NCBI RefSeq assembly: GCF_001640025.1
Contig: NC_031674.1
Location: 3,162,001-3,226,000, forward strand
DNA length: 64,000 nucleotides
Direction: 5' to 3'
Source: Sugiyamaella lignohabitans
Taxonomy: Eukaryota; Ascomycota; Dipodascomycetes; Dipodascales; Trichomonascaceae
This document shows positions 1 to 9,249 of the stretch, in pieces. The notes beneath the pieces were generated by a model. That model searched no databases. It was not told the origin of the DNA and was given only the letters and a program-made list of their open reading frames with translations. Position 1 is the stretch's first letter. Every line of letters begins with the position of its first letter. The position numbers were made by a program, and so were the translations under genes.

Positions 1-606
1 TAAACAAGTGCTTTCTTTGGACTTATCTGACGAAGTTCCTTAAATATATACACGCTTCCCTGCAACATATACACAAATGTTAAGACATCATGCAGATAAG
101 ATCTACTGTGACGTACTGTACCATGGCTTAGCATGGGCTTGGCTAAATTTAGTGTGCCGCACAATCTAGTTAACTTCTCCAAGATTTACTGGGCCCTTGT
201 CCTTGGCTATATAGACTCTGTGGCGAAAGTGGAGAATTGGAGAATAGGATGAACTTTTCAAATGGATCAGGTTCTCATTTATATAATTTATTAGATTCCT
301 TTGGAAATATATTTTATTTCGGCAACTCGCATTCCTTCCCCATGTCACGTAAATATCAATCATAATTGTCCAAACAAAGAAACAGAAAATTAAATTAATA
401 TCTATTATCAGTTTTTTTTAGTGCCATTGAATTGTGATCTAGTTAAATATATATTTCATTAGTAATGCCTTTTGCTCATTTTTGTTTCATAATCAATCCC
501 CGATTAATTGTTATATGGGTCATTAGCTCGCCGCAAACGCCGCATGAATGTATAGAATGTTTCGTGAAGGGCAGCTTCACTGCCGAACTCATGCCAAGGG
601 GCCAAA
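1..606. other. left-edge spacer, no gene seen
   Basis: AT-rich sequence before the first gene. It has only short open frames with no recognisable family or codon pattern. An overlapping frame beginning near 465 runs into the first gene in another register and looks like chance. It probably holds the promoter of the gene at 607. Confidence 0.6.
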
Positions 607-1599
607 ATGACTACTATTCCTTCAACCTTCACTCAGGCATTGGTGAGATCAGTCAAGAAAACACCTTACACTTCGCAATTGATTACAAAGATTCAAAAAA
701 ATCGCAAAACTCTGGGTGATACACTTTTCTTTGATGTACTAATACGTGACGTCGGTCATGTTGACCCCACTCTATATCCTCCCAAGGATTTGGAAACACT
801 ATTGTTATTAATACAGAAGATCGAGTCCCAGGACACTCCCAACCGTGTTCATCAGGCTGTTTTAATTTTTTATTTATTCCTGGATTACCCTTTATCCCTC
901 ACCAATCATGAATCACTGGCAAACTACTATGCCGAAGAAGTGGGCATTCCTACTGGCTACAGAGAGCTGATAACAGGATTTTGGTATATGGATCAAATAG
1001 ATTTTGACAATGCGTTATTACACCTCGGCCACCCAGAGGCTTTGCCTACGTATCACGACAAAATTTTTGCATCATTCATAAAAACTGCCGCTAGCAATAA
1101 CAGTAGCACGAGTACACCGAATTCGTCAGCCCAGATTCTCGCTTACTTCACGGCTAAAAGCCCTAGACTAGTTTCCTCAGAGACGATAGAACATTATGTG
1201 GATAGCCTTTTGGAAGTATCTCTGTTTTCAGCATTGCGATTTGTACGATCAGTGTCACCAAGCATCCAGCCTGTGTTATTCCGTCGTATTATCATGAACA
1301 CGCTATCGGATCCCAGATCAGAAGTTCGCAAGAAAAATATTTGGCGACTCGCCAACCTCCCCTTAACAGATAGTGAGTCTGTACTGTTTAAAGACTATTT
1401 GCTGGAGATCAGCAAAGAGCATCCTGACACTACAGTTTCGTCGTTTGCTAAGGATGTCCTCATTGTGCGATCCTTACACACAGGTGACGTCCATACTTCA
1501 AAAGCAATTTCTGAACTACCTAATCCCAATCCTGCTTCAACAAAACCGCCTAGAGTAGAATGGAACGACATTACGCGTGGCATTAAACTCAGTAATTAA
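607..1599 (+). CDS. ELYS-like nuclear pore assembly domain protein
   Basis: The product is 330 residues. The helical N-terminal and central part (about residues 30-240, with motifs like LFFDVLIRDVGHVDP and HQAVLIFYLFLDY) resembles the fungal ELYS-like domain, such as S. pombe Ely5. In that family the protein joins the outer ring (Nup107-160/Nup84 complex) of the nuclear pore. There is no signal peptide or membrane segment, and the C-terminus is polar and proline-rich. ATG at 607 is the first Met of the frame, in an acceptable context (CAAAATGAC). The gene is intronless and convergent with the ADE17 homologue 160 bp downstream. Family assignment comes from overall pattern, not catalytic residues, so it is moderate. 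An unrelated alpha-solenoid protein is the alternative. Confidence 0.6.
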   Translation: MTTIPSTFTQALVRSVKKTPYTSQLITKIQKNRKTLGDTLFFDVLIRDVGHVDPTLYPPKDLETLLLLIQKIESQDTPNRVHQAVLIFYLFLDYPLSLTNHESLANYYAEEVGIPTGYRELITGFWYMDQIDFDNALLHLGHPEALPTYHDKIFASFIKTAASNNSSTSTPNSSAQILAYFTAKSPRLVSSETIEHYVDSLLEVSLFSALRFVRSVSPSIQPVLFRRIIMNTLSDPRSEVRKKNIWRLANLPLTDSESVLFKDYLLEISKEHPDTTVSSFAKDVLIVRSLHTGDVHTSKAISELPNPNPASTKPPRVEWNDITRGIKLSN

Positions 1600-1759
1600 T
1601 ATTAGATCCAGTAAATATAATTATTACTTTGTCAACCTTGACGGCTAGGACTACGCCCCAGATCCGCGACTTTCTTATGGTTGGGCTTGACTCGTTTAAA
1701 GGACGGAGTCAAAACTTTAAAGTTAAATGTAGAGTAAAAAGTTATCTTTAAATAGACGT

Positions 1760-3541
1760 CTAATGGTGGAACAGTCGGATGTTGTTTTCGACATAAACAA
1801 CGTCAAAGGAGTTAGCGGCCTCAAGAACAACCTTGTCTTGAATGGATCCACTAGGGGCAGAAATATACTTTACACCACTCTTGACAGCACGGTAAACGTT
1901 GTCAGAGAAGGGGAAAAAAGCATCCGATGCAAGAGCGACCTCAGAGAGCTTAGCGATCCATTCCTTCCGTTCGGCATCACTTAGTGGTTCAGGGATCTCA
2001 GCAAACTTGGCATTGTAATCCTCAAGCTCAGGGCCATCAGTGGGGATGTTGCCAGAGACGAAGAGATCAATGGCATTCGACTTATCAGGTCTCTTGGTTC
2101 CCTTAGCCCATTTGAAAGCAAGAACCTTGGGGTGTTGTCTGAGCCACCAATTGTCGGCTTTGTCACCAGCAAGTCTAGTACAATGAATACGCGATTGCTG
2201 GCCAGCTCCAAGACCGATCACCATACCATTCTTGGCATAGCAGACGGAGTTAGATTGTGTATATTTGAGGGCAATAGTAGCGACAGTCAAATCAATGAGA
2301 GCCTGTTCAGTGATCTGCTTGTTATTGGAGATGATCTCACGGAAAGTCGACGAGTTGATAACAGCATCGTTGCGCTTTTGAGAGAGAGAGATTCCGTAAA
2401 CTTGACGAGTCTCAATTGAATCAGGGTTGTAGTTGGGGTCGATTTGAAGCACACAGTACTTTCCTCCCTTCTTCTTCTTTAAAATTTCAAGAGCTGCTGG
2501 CTCGTAACCTGGGGCGATAACACCATCAGAAACTTCCTTAGAAATAATCTGGGCAGTAGGAACATCGACCTTATTAGAAAGGGCAATGAAGTCACCGAAT
2601 GATGACATACGGTCGGCACCCCTAGCACGAGCATAAGCGTTAGCCAAAGGAGACAAGTTCTCGATATCAGAGACAAAGTAGAGCTTCTTTTCCAAATCAC
2701 TGAGAGGTAAGCCTACAGCAGCACCAGCAGGAGAAACATGCTTGAAGGAGGCTGCAGCAGGAAGGTTAAGAGAAGCAGACAGTTCCTTAACCAATGGCCA
2801 CGAGTTCAAAGCGTCGAGCAAGTTAATGTAACCTGGAGAGCCAGAAAGAACCTTGAATGGCAATTCACCATTGGTAACAAAAGCCTGAGCGGGTTTTTGG
2901 TGAGGGTTGGCACCATATCTTAGAGGCAATTGTGAGATGTCCTCAGAGTATTGTTTACGGAAAAAGTCGGCAATGGTTGCATCATAAAGAGCAGTGTGCT
3001 CAAAAGCTTTCAAAGCCAATCTTTGTCTGGTTTCAAGAGAAATCTCGTTCTTAACAGTATCCTTCTCCAGCTCTTGTAAGAAGACGTGATAGTCAGCAGG
3101 ATCAGAGAGGATAGTGACACGTGCATGGTTCTTGGCAGCAGCTCTTAGCAAAGTTACACCACCAATGTCAATTTCTTCGACAGCTTCTTCGATAGTAACG
3201 TTGACTTTGGAAATGGTCTCCTTGAAAGGATATAAGTTGCACACAACAAAGTCGACCTTCTCAATTCCTTGGGCGGTCAAGTCCTTCTCATCGCTCTCGA
3301 TGTTTCGAGCGAGAATACCAGCATGGACAGCAGGGTGCAGAGTCTTGACTCTACCAGAAAGCATCTCAGGAGCGTGAGTGATGGCAGAAACATCCTCAAC
3401 AGGGAAGCCTGCATCTCTAATCATACGGGCAGTACCACCAGAAGCGAGCAAACGAACATCGTTCTTAACAAGGCCCTTGGCCAGGTCTAACAATCCGGTT
3501 TTGTCGTAGACAGAGATGATGGCGGTTTTAGGAGCAGACAT
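1760..3541 (-). CDS. ADE17: bifunctional AICAR transformylase / IMP cyclohydrolase
   Basis: The product is 593 residues, matching the family (about 590). It catalyses the last two steps of de novo purine synthesis: formylation of AICAR by 10-formyl-THF, then ring closure to IMP, in the cytosol. The N-terminal MGS-like cyclohydrolase domain (about 1-145) has [15 protein letters not shown] and the [16 protein letters not shown] block. The transformylase part has [14 protein letters not shown] and the catalytic Lys-His in [11 protein letters not shown] chose the ATG at 3541 (MSAPKTAI). The frame stays open for 42 more codons to an ATG at 3667, but that extension has no family counterpart and would overshoot the usual length. 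S. cerevisiae has two paralogues, ADE16 and ADE17; which one this matches cannot be told here. Confidence 0.95.
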   Translation of the reverse strand: MSAPKTAIISVYDKTGLLDLAKGLVKNDVRLLASGGTARMIRDAGFPVEDVSAITHAPEMLSGRVKTLHPAVHAGILARNIESDEKDLTAQGIEKVDFVVCNLYPFKETISKVNVTIEEAVEEIDIGGVTLLRAAAKNHARVTILSDPADYHVFLQELEKDTVKNEISLETRQRLALKAFEHTALYDATIADFFRKQYSEDISQLPLRYGANPHQKPAQAFVTNGELPFKVLSGSPGYINLLDALNSWPLVKELSASLNLPAAASFKHVSPAGAAVGLPLSDLEKKLYFVSDIENLSPLANAYARARGADRMSSFGDFIALSNKVDVPTAQIISKEVSDGVIAPGYEPAALEILKKKKGGKYCVLQIDPNYNPDSIETRQVYGISLSQKRNDAVINSSTFREIISNNKQITEQALIDLTVATIALKYTQSNSVCYAKNGMVIGLGAGQQSRIHCTRLAGDKADNWWLRQHPKVLAFKWAKGTKRPDKSNAIDLFVSGNIPTDGPELEDYNAKFAEIPEPLSDAERKEWIAKLSEVALASDAFFPFSDNVYRAVKSGVKYISAPSGSIQDKVVLEAANSFDVVYVENNIRLFHH

Positions 3542-5801
3542 GATCTTCAGGTTAGTAAAAGAAAACGATAGGATAATTGTGACGGTATTTAAAAGAGATA
3601 TGTCCAAGTAAAATTTAGAATGTGTGCGACTGGTTGTGAAATAATCCAAGAGTTCTGCTCTGATCATCGAATGTTCCCTTACTGGTGCATGAGGAGACTT
3701 AATTGAAGAAGCTTGGGCACTGAGAGATCATTGATCTAGCCCTTTTGCTTCTAACATTAATACTGGAGTTTAAAGAGATCATTCGAGTGTAATAGAACTA
3801 TTGGATCTTTTGTTTTGTCATCAAAAAAATCACTAGCCAACGGAGCAGTGGCAGTATCGGGTGAAACGTTCCCATCCCATTGCCGGGGTGCTTGCCAGAG
3901 ACAATTAGTGAAACATTCCACAATTATTAAGTATCCCCCTACGGATCATAGTCCATGTTTATTTTCATCGATTTATTTATCTTGTAGTGCCAATAAAAAT
4001 CTCTTCACCATTCATACCAACCTATCTGCAAATCAGAGATGCAGCCAATCAGTCACACATAGATTTATAGATTACCCCTACTGTCCTGCACCCATTGTCA
4101 CTAAGCTCCATTTCGCTTCTAATTGACAATCGCTGACACCTCATACAGAAGTCGCCAGTATATTAAACTGATCAATACTTACCAAAATTCCAGAAGACAG
4201 ATCGTATGTACCTGTTTTGAATCAATTGTAACGAGTCTACCTAAAATCTAAGCAAGACAAGGTAAAAAGAGTAAGGTCTGTGAAAGAAAAAAATGCTTCC
4301 TGCAGGACCCCCAACCGCAACAATGACGATATTCCGCGAAAGCGGTAAATCATGTGATGATAAGCCAGGCATCACGATTTTTAAAGGTCAAGCGGAGTCC
4401 GGGTACCTAGACTGTCAATTAATATTAAATGATGAAATTTATAGAAACTTATAAAAGTAATAAAAATGTTAGCTAAGCCGGTATGGGAAGCAGATCAGCT
4501 TTGGTGCTTCAAGTCAACCGCATTTTTACAACAGTAAAATTTGGAATCGTTATTGGCATTTATTAACATGGATTCTAACCACTGGTAGGTAACATAAACA
4601 CCTAACCCTGATATTAAAAATTTATAAAACCGTTGATTCGAATGCGTTAAAGTTCTCTTTTTCTTCTTTTCTCCTTTAACGCAAAAAACCACAGCTGGAA
4701 TATTAAAAGCATTCCTAGGAGGCGGACCCGTAAGGAGCCTGCCCAGGATCTATGTGAATTTTCATGTACACCAGACTGGAGAACAGACCTTTGGTCAATC
4801 TTGGGTGCAGCGTGTCATCTGATAGATGTTCAGTTTTCTGACTCTGTCTAAGGGTTGCCCTTCGTGGTCCCGGATGAGACTCGGTGCAATGATTGACTGA
4901 ACATAAACTAGTGATATAAACTTTTAATTATTTAATATAATTCTTCCCGTAATTCAGTACAGTATTAACGGCGCTATTTATAAATTGATTTAGTAGCTGA
5001 TATTTTAACAGATTAGCAAGGGCCTCCGAGCTTCATCTAGTATTGCTTCGACAAATCTTTTGACTCTACGAGCATCTCGTGAGAATATTATAATTTTTAG
5101 ATACTAATAATATTAATTAAAACTATAACAAATTTATTTCGCGAATACAAGTTCCAAACATGCACTAAACCGAACGCATTATACAGAACGATTTCACCCA
5201 GCTAGTCAATTATAATGGGAATTATGTCTATCATGAATTTCAGATTAAGAGCTATTGCGATTTAATAATAAGGATAATGTTTCCGTTCTGTTTTGACCAT
5301 GTGTGTTCAGATCCGGGTCATGACCAGTCGCGAGTCACCACCACGTCACGAAGAAAACCGTACTCGGGTCTAGCAATTTCTTGCTAATTTTAGCGCATCG
5401 GTACCTCATCTCATGTACAACATGCTACACCCTTAATGTAAAATAATGTTAACATGTGCCAGCTTGTATGCCATTATGTAAAACGGTCGGAGAAATATCC
5501 TCTAGCGGCATGTAAAACTTGGACAATGCCCATCGAATGCCGCCAGCAACCGGCCGAAATATATCAAATAATGCAGATCACGCATCGCAGCATGCACTGG
5601 TTATTCACCGTAAGTCACTCGGGTCTCACAAATTTTAAAACTTAGGTATAGCCTCTCAAATATATAAAGGATGTATATATCACTGTTCAATTGAAATTAT
5701 GCCTATTCTTTTCCTCAGAATCAAATCAACTTTGCGACTGTACTCTCGCATTCTACAATATTCAGCTAAGCTTGCACCAACATCCTTCCACTACAAACAC
5801 A
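3542..5801. other. 2.3-kb spacer between ADE17 and the small ORF gene
   Basis: No convincing protein gene. Most of it is AT-rich. About 4711-4910 stands out as richer in G+C (29 of 60 bases at 4801-4860, against 16 of 60 at 4921-4980) and may be a structured RNA; see findings. The 3' end carries the promoter of the small gene at 5802. Confidence 0.5.
5661..5669 (+). promoter_or_regulatory. TATA box of the small ORF gene
   Basis: TATATAAAG lies 133 bp before the ATG at 5802, followed by a pyrimidine/A-rich leader ending in ACAAACACAATGGC, a typical strong yeast start context. Confidence 0.5.
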
Positions 5802-5948
5802 ATGGCTCATTTTGACGAAACCTTAGCACCTACCAAGTCTGCTTCTGAGGCTATTAAGAAGGGTATCACCAAGGTCATTAAAGCTGTTTTGACCCCTCCT
5901 AAGCCCTCTGTCCACCCCAGTGATATGATGTCTGTCTACAGAAGATAA
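5802..5948 (+). CDS. 48-residue conserved-looking small protein, function unknown
   Basis: I do not recognise this protein. It opens MAHFDETLAPTKSASEAIKK, continues with a short amphipathic Lys/Val/Ile stretch (ITKVIKAVL), then a Pro/Ser segment, and ends in SVYRR. It has no signal peptide or membrane span. I favour a real gene for three reasons. Codon choice (GCT, ACC, AAG, GTC, GGT) matches highly expressed neighbours such as RPL15 and RNR2. There is a clean TATATAAAG upstream. The start sits in ACACAATGG. The frame extends upstream only through non-ATG codons. A chance ORF is the alternative. The size and charge recall small stress-induced yeast proteins, but that is only an impression. 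Confidence 0.55.
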   Translation: MAHFDETLAPTKSASEAIKKGITKVIKAVLTPPKPSVHPSDMMSVYRR

Positions 5949-6411
5949 GCAATCTACTGCAAACATTTTCGTTCCTTTGAAATAACTATTTATTCTGTCA
6001 GACTCTGTTCATGGCCACTATTTAATTGTGTCATTTATTCCAATGTCTTTAATTTATTTTTAATTAATTGTATTTATTTTCTTAATATCCTGTCTAGCGC
6101 AATACTAGCCACTTTACAATTTCACTACTCTTTTTAAGAGAGCGTTTTGTCCTCGCATTCCCTGCCCCTATAGAACGACAATGATCTAAACATTATATAC
6201 TCTACTATTAGATCCTGCTATTAAAAACAGCACCTGTGCCATTAGCTTGATAAGCCACTGTTGGAGCGGAGTCCAACAAGTCGAAATTCGGTAGAAATGT
6301 ATATATATTTTTTAAACATTAGCCACTTGCAAAGAAGAATACATAAAAGAGCTCTTTAATAAGAGACTGATGCCATAACAAAAACTTTTGACAAAACCGA
6401 AATTAAGCCGC
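5949..6411. other. convergent intergenic region with a hairpin
   Basis: 3' regions of two convergent genes. AT-rich, with an inverted repeat at 6259-6278 (TGTTGGA, six-base loop, TCCAACA) that could form a hairpin near the RPL15 3' end. No ORF of note. Confidence 0.5.
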
Positions 6412-7023
6412 TTAACGGTATCTCCACAAACTGAGAGTGTTGTGCTTCTTCCAGGTGTGTCTGCGGCCAGCAGAGGTGTTGTGGTAAAGATGACCCTTGT
6501 TGATACCTCTGGACTTCTTACCAGTGGCAGTAAGACCACGGGCCTCACGGTGCTTGTGAACGGGGTTGGCGATCCAGTTGTAACGAGCATCACGACGAAT
6601 GGCCTTGTGTTGAGGGTCAACAAGGATGACCTCGTAGTACTTGTAGGTGGAGTCTTGGTTGATCCAGTAAGAGTTGAGGACACGCAAGTTAGGGGCACGA
6701 CGTCCAACACGCTCTTCGGCGGTAGCACGCAAAGAACGTTGGTACTTGAGTTGGTTGATACCCATGTTGGTGGGCTTACCGTAGGTAGCACCCTTGGGAG
6801 CAGGCTTCTTACGACCACCACGTCTGACACGGATTCTGTAAATCACGAATCCTTGCTTGGCCTTATAACCGAGACGACGAGCCTTATCAGGACGAGAAGG
6901 TCTGGTAGCACGGTGAATGACATTGAGTTGACGGTATTCCCAACATCTGACACGGAGCAAAAATCTGAGGACATCAGATTGCTTGTTACGGGAGATTTCT
7001 TCCAAGTACTTGTAGGCACCCAT
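6412..7023 (-). CDS. RPL15: 60S ribosomal protein eL15
   Basis: The product is 203 residues, one shorter than S. cerevisiae Rpl15, because the final Lys after SLWRYR is missing. It is near-identical in pattern over its whole length: MGAYKYLEE start, [63 protein letters not shown] and [16 protein letters not shown]. It is a core structural protein of the large ribosomal subunit. ATG at 7023 is certain from homology; the open frame beyond it has only a TTG and is leader. Codon bias is extreme and produces long antisense shadow frames. A HomolD-like box lies about 190 bp upstream. Confidence 0.98.
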   Translation of the reverse strand: MGAYKYLEEISRNKQSDVLRFLLRVRCWEYRQLNVIHRATRPSRPDKARRLGYKAKQGFVIYRIRVRRGGRKKPAPKGATYGKPTNMGINQLKYQRSLRATAEERVGRRAPNLRVLNSYWINQDSTYKYYEVILVDPQHKAIRRDARYNWIANPVHKHREARGLTATGKKSRGINKGHLYHNTSAGRRHTWKKHNTLSLWRYR

Positions 7024-7210
7024 TTTTGATTTAGTCGAACAATAAAGGTTGAAGGAGAAGAAGAATTTCACTATGCAGTTGAAGTCTTGATACTGTATGC
7101 GCTTGGTTCCCAATTTTCAGGGCAAGGGCATATGCTCTTGAATAAGAGGTTGAGTCTAGTCATGGGAGTACATTTCAATAATTACCGAAATAGGCAACAG
7201 GCTATATAAG

Positions 7211-7218
7211 CAGTCACA
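7211..7218. promoter_or_regulatory. HomolD-like box upstream of RPL15
   Basis: CAGTCACA reads on the plus strand, i.e. TGTGACTG toward RPL15, 188 bp before its start. This equals the HomolD element of fission yeast ribosomal protein promoters. A partial inverted copy (ATGTGAC) follows directly. Whether this lineage uses it is inference. Confidence 0.35.
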
Positions 7219-8267
7219 TTCATGTGACATGTAGATATTTGCAGATCTCGAAGCACACGCCGCCGATACTGCGGCTTAAATATATCAGGCGTAGCAACAT
7301 TAACGTTGATAGATGAAGATTAGGGGCAGTGTAAACGAAAACTGAAGCTCTTTAGTGGATGATCAGGGGGCTGACGATGGGAATAGAATGAAGATCTAAA
7401 GTCAGATCGTTGAGGATAGCAAGTGAGGGAGGGGTCAAAGTAATGAGGGCAACCAAATAAGAATTATTCGCGAAAGGCGTTCGGGTCTCAGTGGTCCCAA
7501 GAGTCAATTGCGTTCGCAATATATGGTTAAAAGAAAACCTTAAGCGTAATTGGAAGCCGGATTATTTAAGATTGGGTTCTCGTAGAACCGAGCAGAATGA
7601 AAGCTCTAGATAAATTTACATAGTAAAGTCAAGCGATTGTTTGTTTACTAGGAGACCGACGTAGCATACAAATTAAGCTGTTATGAAAGGCTTAGCTTGC
7701 ATTAGACTGTGCTAAAAAAAGATTAAGAAACGGTTTAACAATAGGTGCTCTGGCTCAACGTAACGTGATAAACTGTCTCTTTGTGTTCTATGGAAACCCT
7801 TGAACCTGATCGAGGTATTCCCCAACAGCAAACTCACGAAATGTAGGACTGGGATGTGATGTTATTTGACAATCCAGGAGCAAAATGACCTCAGACCTTT
7901 CCTCTAACTAGTTTCACAGATCCAATTCCGGATATCTATATTCAAAGTGGGAAATCAAGTCACCCATCTGTCATGGTGTTCATAGAGTTGGTTTCCCGGT
8001 AAACAAAACTATCATTACGTACCTATTTACCCAATTGGTCTTAATACATTTTGTTACTACAGATCGTTCCTGCATACTCTCACTCTAAGAGGAACTTCCC
8101 CTTGCAGGTCTGTAGATCGAAAAAATTAGAACAACACAAACGCTAGATTTCATAGAAGAACTATGACGAAATGTCTCATCATGCAGCTAGATCGTAAGAG
8201 ACATGTTTTATTAGTTGAGAGTGGGGAGGAACGAGAACGAAAAAAGAAGAAAGGACACCCCAGGAAA

Positions 8268-8277
8268 TATATAAAAG
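8268..8277 (+). promoter_or_regulatory. TATA box of the Ala/Gly/Ser-rich gene
   Basis: TATATAAAAG sits 172 bp upstream of the ATG at 8449. The leader ends in an A-rich run (CACCACAAAATGAC), as in strongly expressed yeast genes. Confidence 0.5.
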
Positions 8278-8448
8278 AACGCGTTAGGCTATTAAAAGCT
8301 CAAAATCCAACTCGAAAAACATATCAACAAGGCCCAGAGTATATACACGAAAGAGCCGCAATATTTGCTAACAGTTGAGTAAATATACGAAAAACACAAT
8401 TGAAATTCAACGAATTTTTTCTCACACAACAAAAAAAAACACCACAAA

Positions 8449-9249
8449 ATGACTGATCTTGCCGTTTTGACTACAGTTCTTCCCACTGCTATCCCTTACA
8501 CCTCATTAGCAGCCAACGTGGCTTCGGCTGTCGAGGGTCAGACTGGCCTTATCTTAGATGCTCCAGCTAGCACCGCTGCTGTTGGTGCTGCTGCTGCAAA
8601 CGGTGGTGCTGGTTCCGCCACAGTAAGCGTTCCAGCTTCAGGTGCTGGTGGAGCAGCTGGATCTTCTCCTTCTGGTATTGCTGGAGGTGCTGCTGGCGGC
8701 GCTTCTGATGCTGCTGGTGGTGCTGCTAGTGCTGCCTCTGCCGCTGGCGCTGCTGGTGCTTCTGCTGTCTCCGGTGGTGCTTCTGCCGCTGGTTCCGTTG
8801 GTGCTGCTGGTGCTTCTGCTGTTGCCAGCGGTGCTTCTGGTGCTGGCTCTGCTGCTGTTGGTGGTGCCTCTGCAGCTTCTGCCGGTGCTGTTTCTGCTGC
8901 TTCTGGTGCTGCTTCTGCTGCCTCTCCTACAGGTGGCTCTGCTGCCGGTGGCGCATCTGGTAGCGGTGCCGCTGAAACATCTCCTTCTGGGGGTCTTGTC
9001 ACAGATTCAGGCTCTGCTCCATCTGGGGCTCAGGAAACTGGTTCAGCTGCCAGTGCCTCAGGATCTGGTGCTGGTGCCTCAGGTTCGGGAGCTGGCGCTT
9101 CTGGTGCTTCTGGTGCTGCTGAGTCTTCTGGATCTTCTGCTAGCGGTTCAGCCTCCGGATCAAGCTCCAGTGCTGCTTCCGCCTCTCATCCCGAGATCTT
9201 CATTGGTATAGCTGCTGGCATGCTCTCCACCATTGGACTTCTTCTCTAA
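8449..9249 (+). CDS. Ala/Gly/Ser-rich low-complexity protein, probable GPI-anchored wall protein
   Basis: The product is 266 residues and overwhelmingly Ala, Gly and Ser from about residue 40 to 245, in irregular repeats such as GAAGASAVSGGASAAG. The first 30 residues are moderately hydrophobic (MTDLAVLTTVLPTAIPYTSL) and could be a weak secretion signal, though no basic n-region is present. The last 20 are hydrophobic (HPEIFIGIAAGMLSTIGLLL) and preceded by small residues, which fits a GPI-attachment signal. I infer a cell-surface or wall protein; no enzyme domain is present. Codons are GCT/GGT/TCT biased, so strong expression is likely. Two long overlapping open frames in other registers are composition shadows. 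The weak N-terminal signal is the main reason for doubt. Confidence 0.7.
   Translation: MTDLAVLTTVLPTAIPYTSLAANVASAVEGQTGLILDAPASTAAVGAAAANGGAGSATVSVPASGAGGAAGSSPSGIAGGAAGGASDAAGGAASAASAAGAAGASAVSGGASAAGSVGAAGASAVASGASGAGSAAVGGASAASAGAVSAASGAASAASPTGGSAAGGASGSGAAETSPSGGLVTDSGSAPSGAQETGSAASASGSGAGASGSGAGASGASGAAESSGSSASGSASGSSSSAASASHPEIFIGIAAGMLSTIGLLL

Larger units (their letters stand above)
7024..8448. other. divergent promoter region of RPL15 and the Ala-rich gene
   Basis: 1.4 kb without a credible gene. A 71-codon open frame at 8163-8378 spans the TATATAAAAG box at 8268-8277 and is basic and low in information, so I treat it as non-coding. Confidence 0.5.

Noticed and set aside
3542..3667. 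In-frame 42-codon upstream extension of ADE17 with its own ATG
   Set aside because: No family counterpart, and without it the protein has the standard length; likely promoter/leader.
3845..3859. GCAGTGGCAGTATCG, identical to part of the 5' region of metazoan U4 snRNA
   Set aside because: The following sequence lacks the U4 kink-turn pattern and I find no Sm site downstream; the preceding bases do not fit pairing with U6. Probably chance, though an Infernal U4 search would settle it.
8163..8378. 71-codon basic ORF upstream of the Ala-rich gene
   Set aside because: It contains the TATA box of that gene and has low-information Lys/Arg composition.
8538..9211. 154-codon antisense and 189-codon shifted frames over the Ala-rich gene
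   Set aside because: They arise from the repetitive GCT/GGT/TCT codons and have no independent features.
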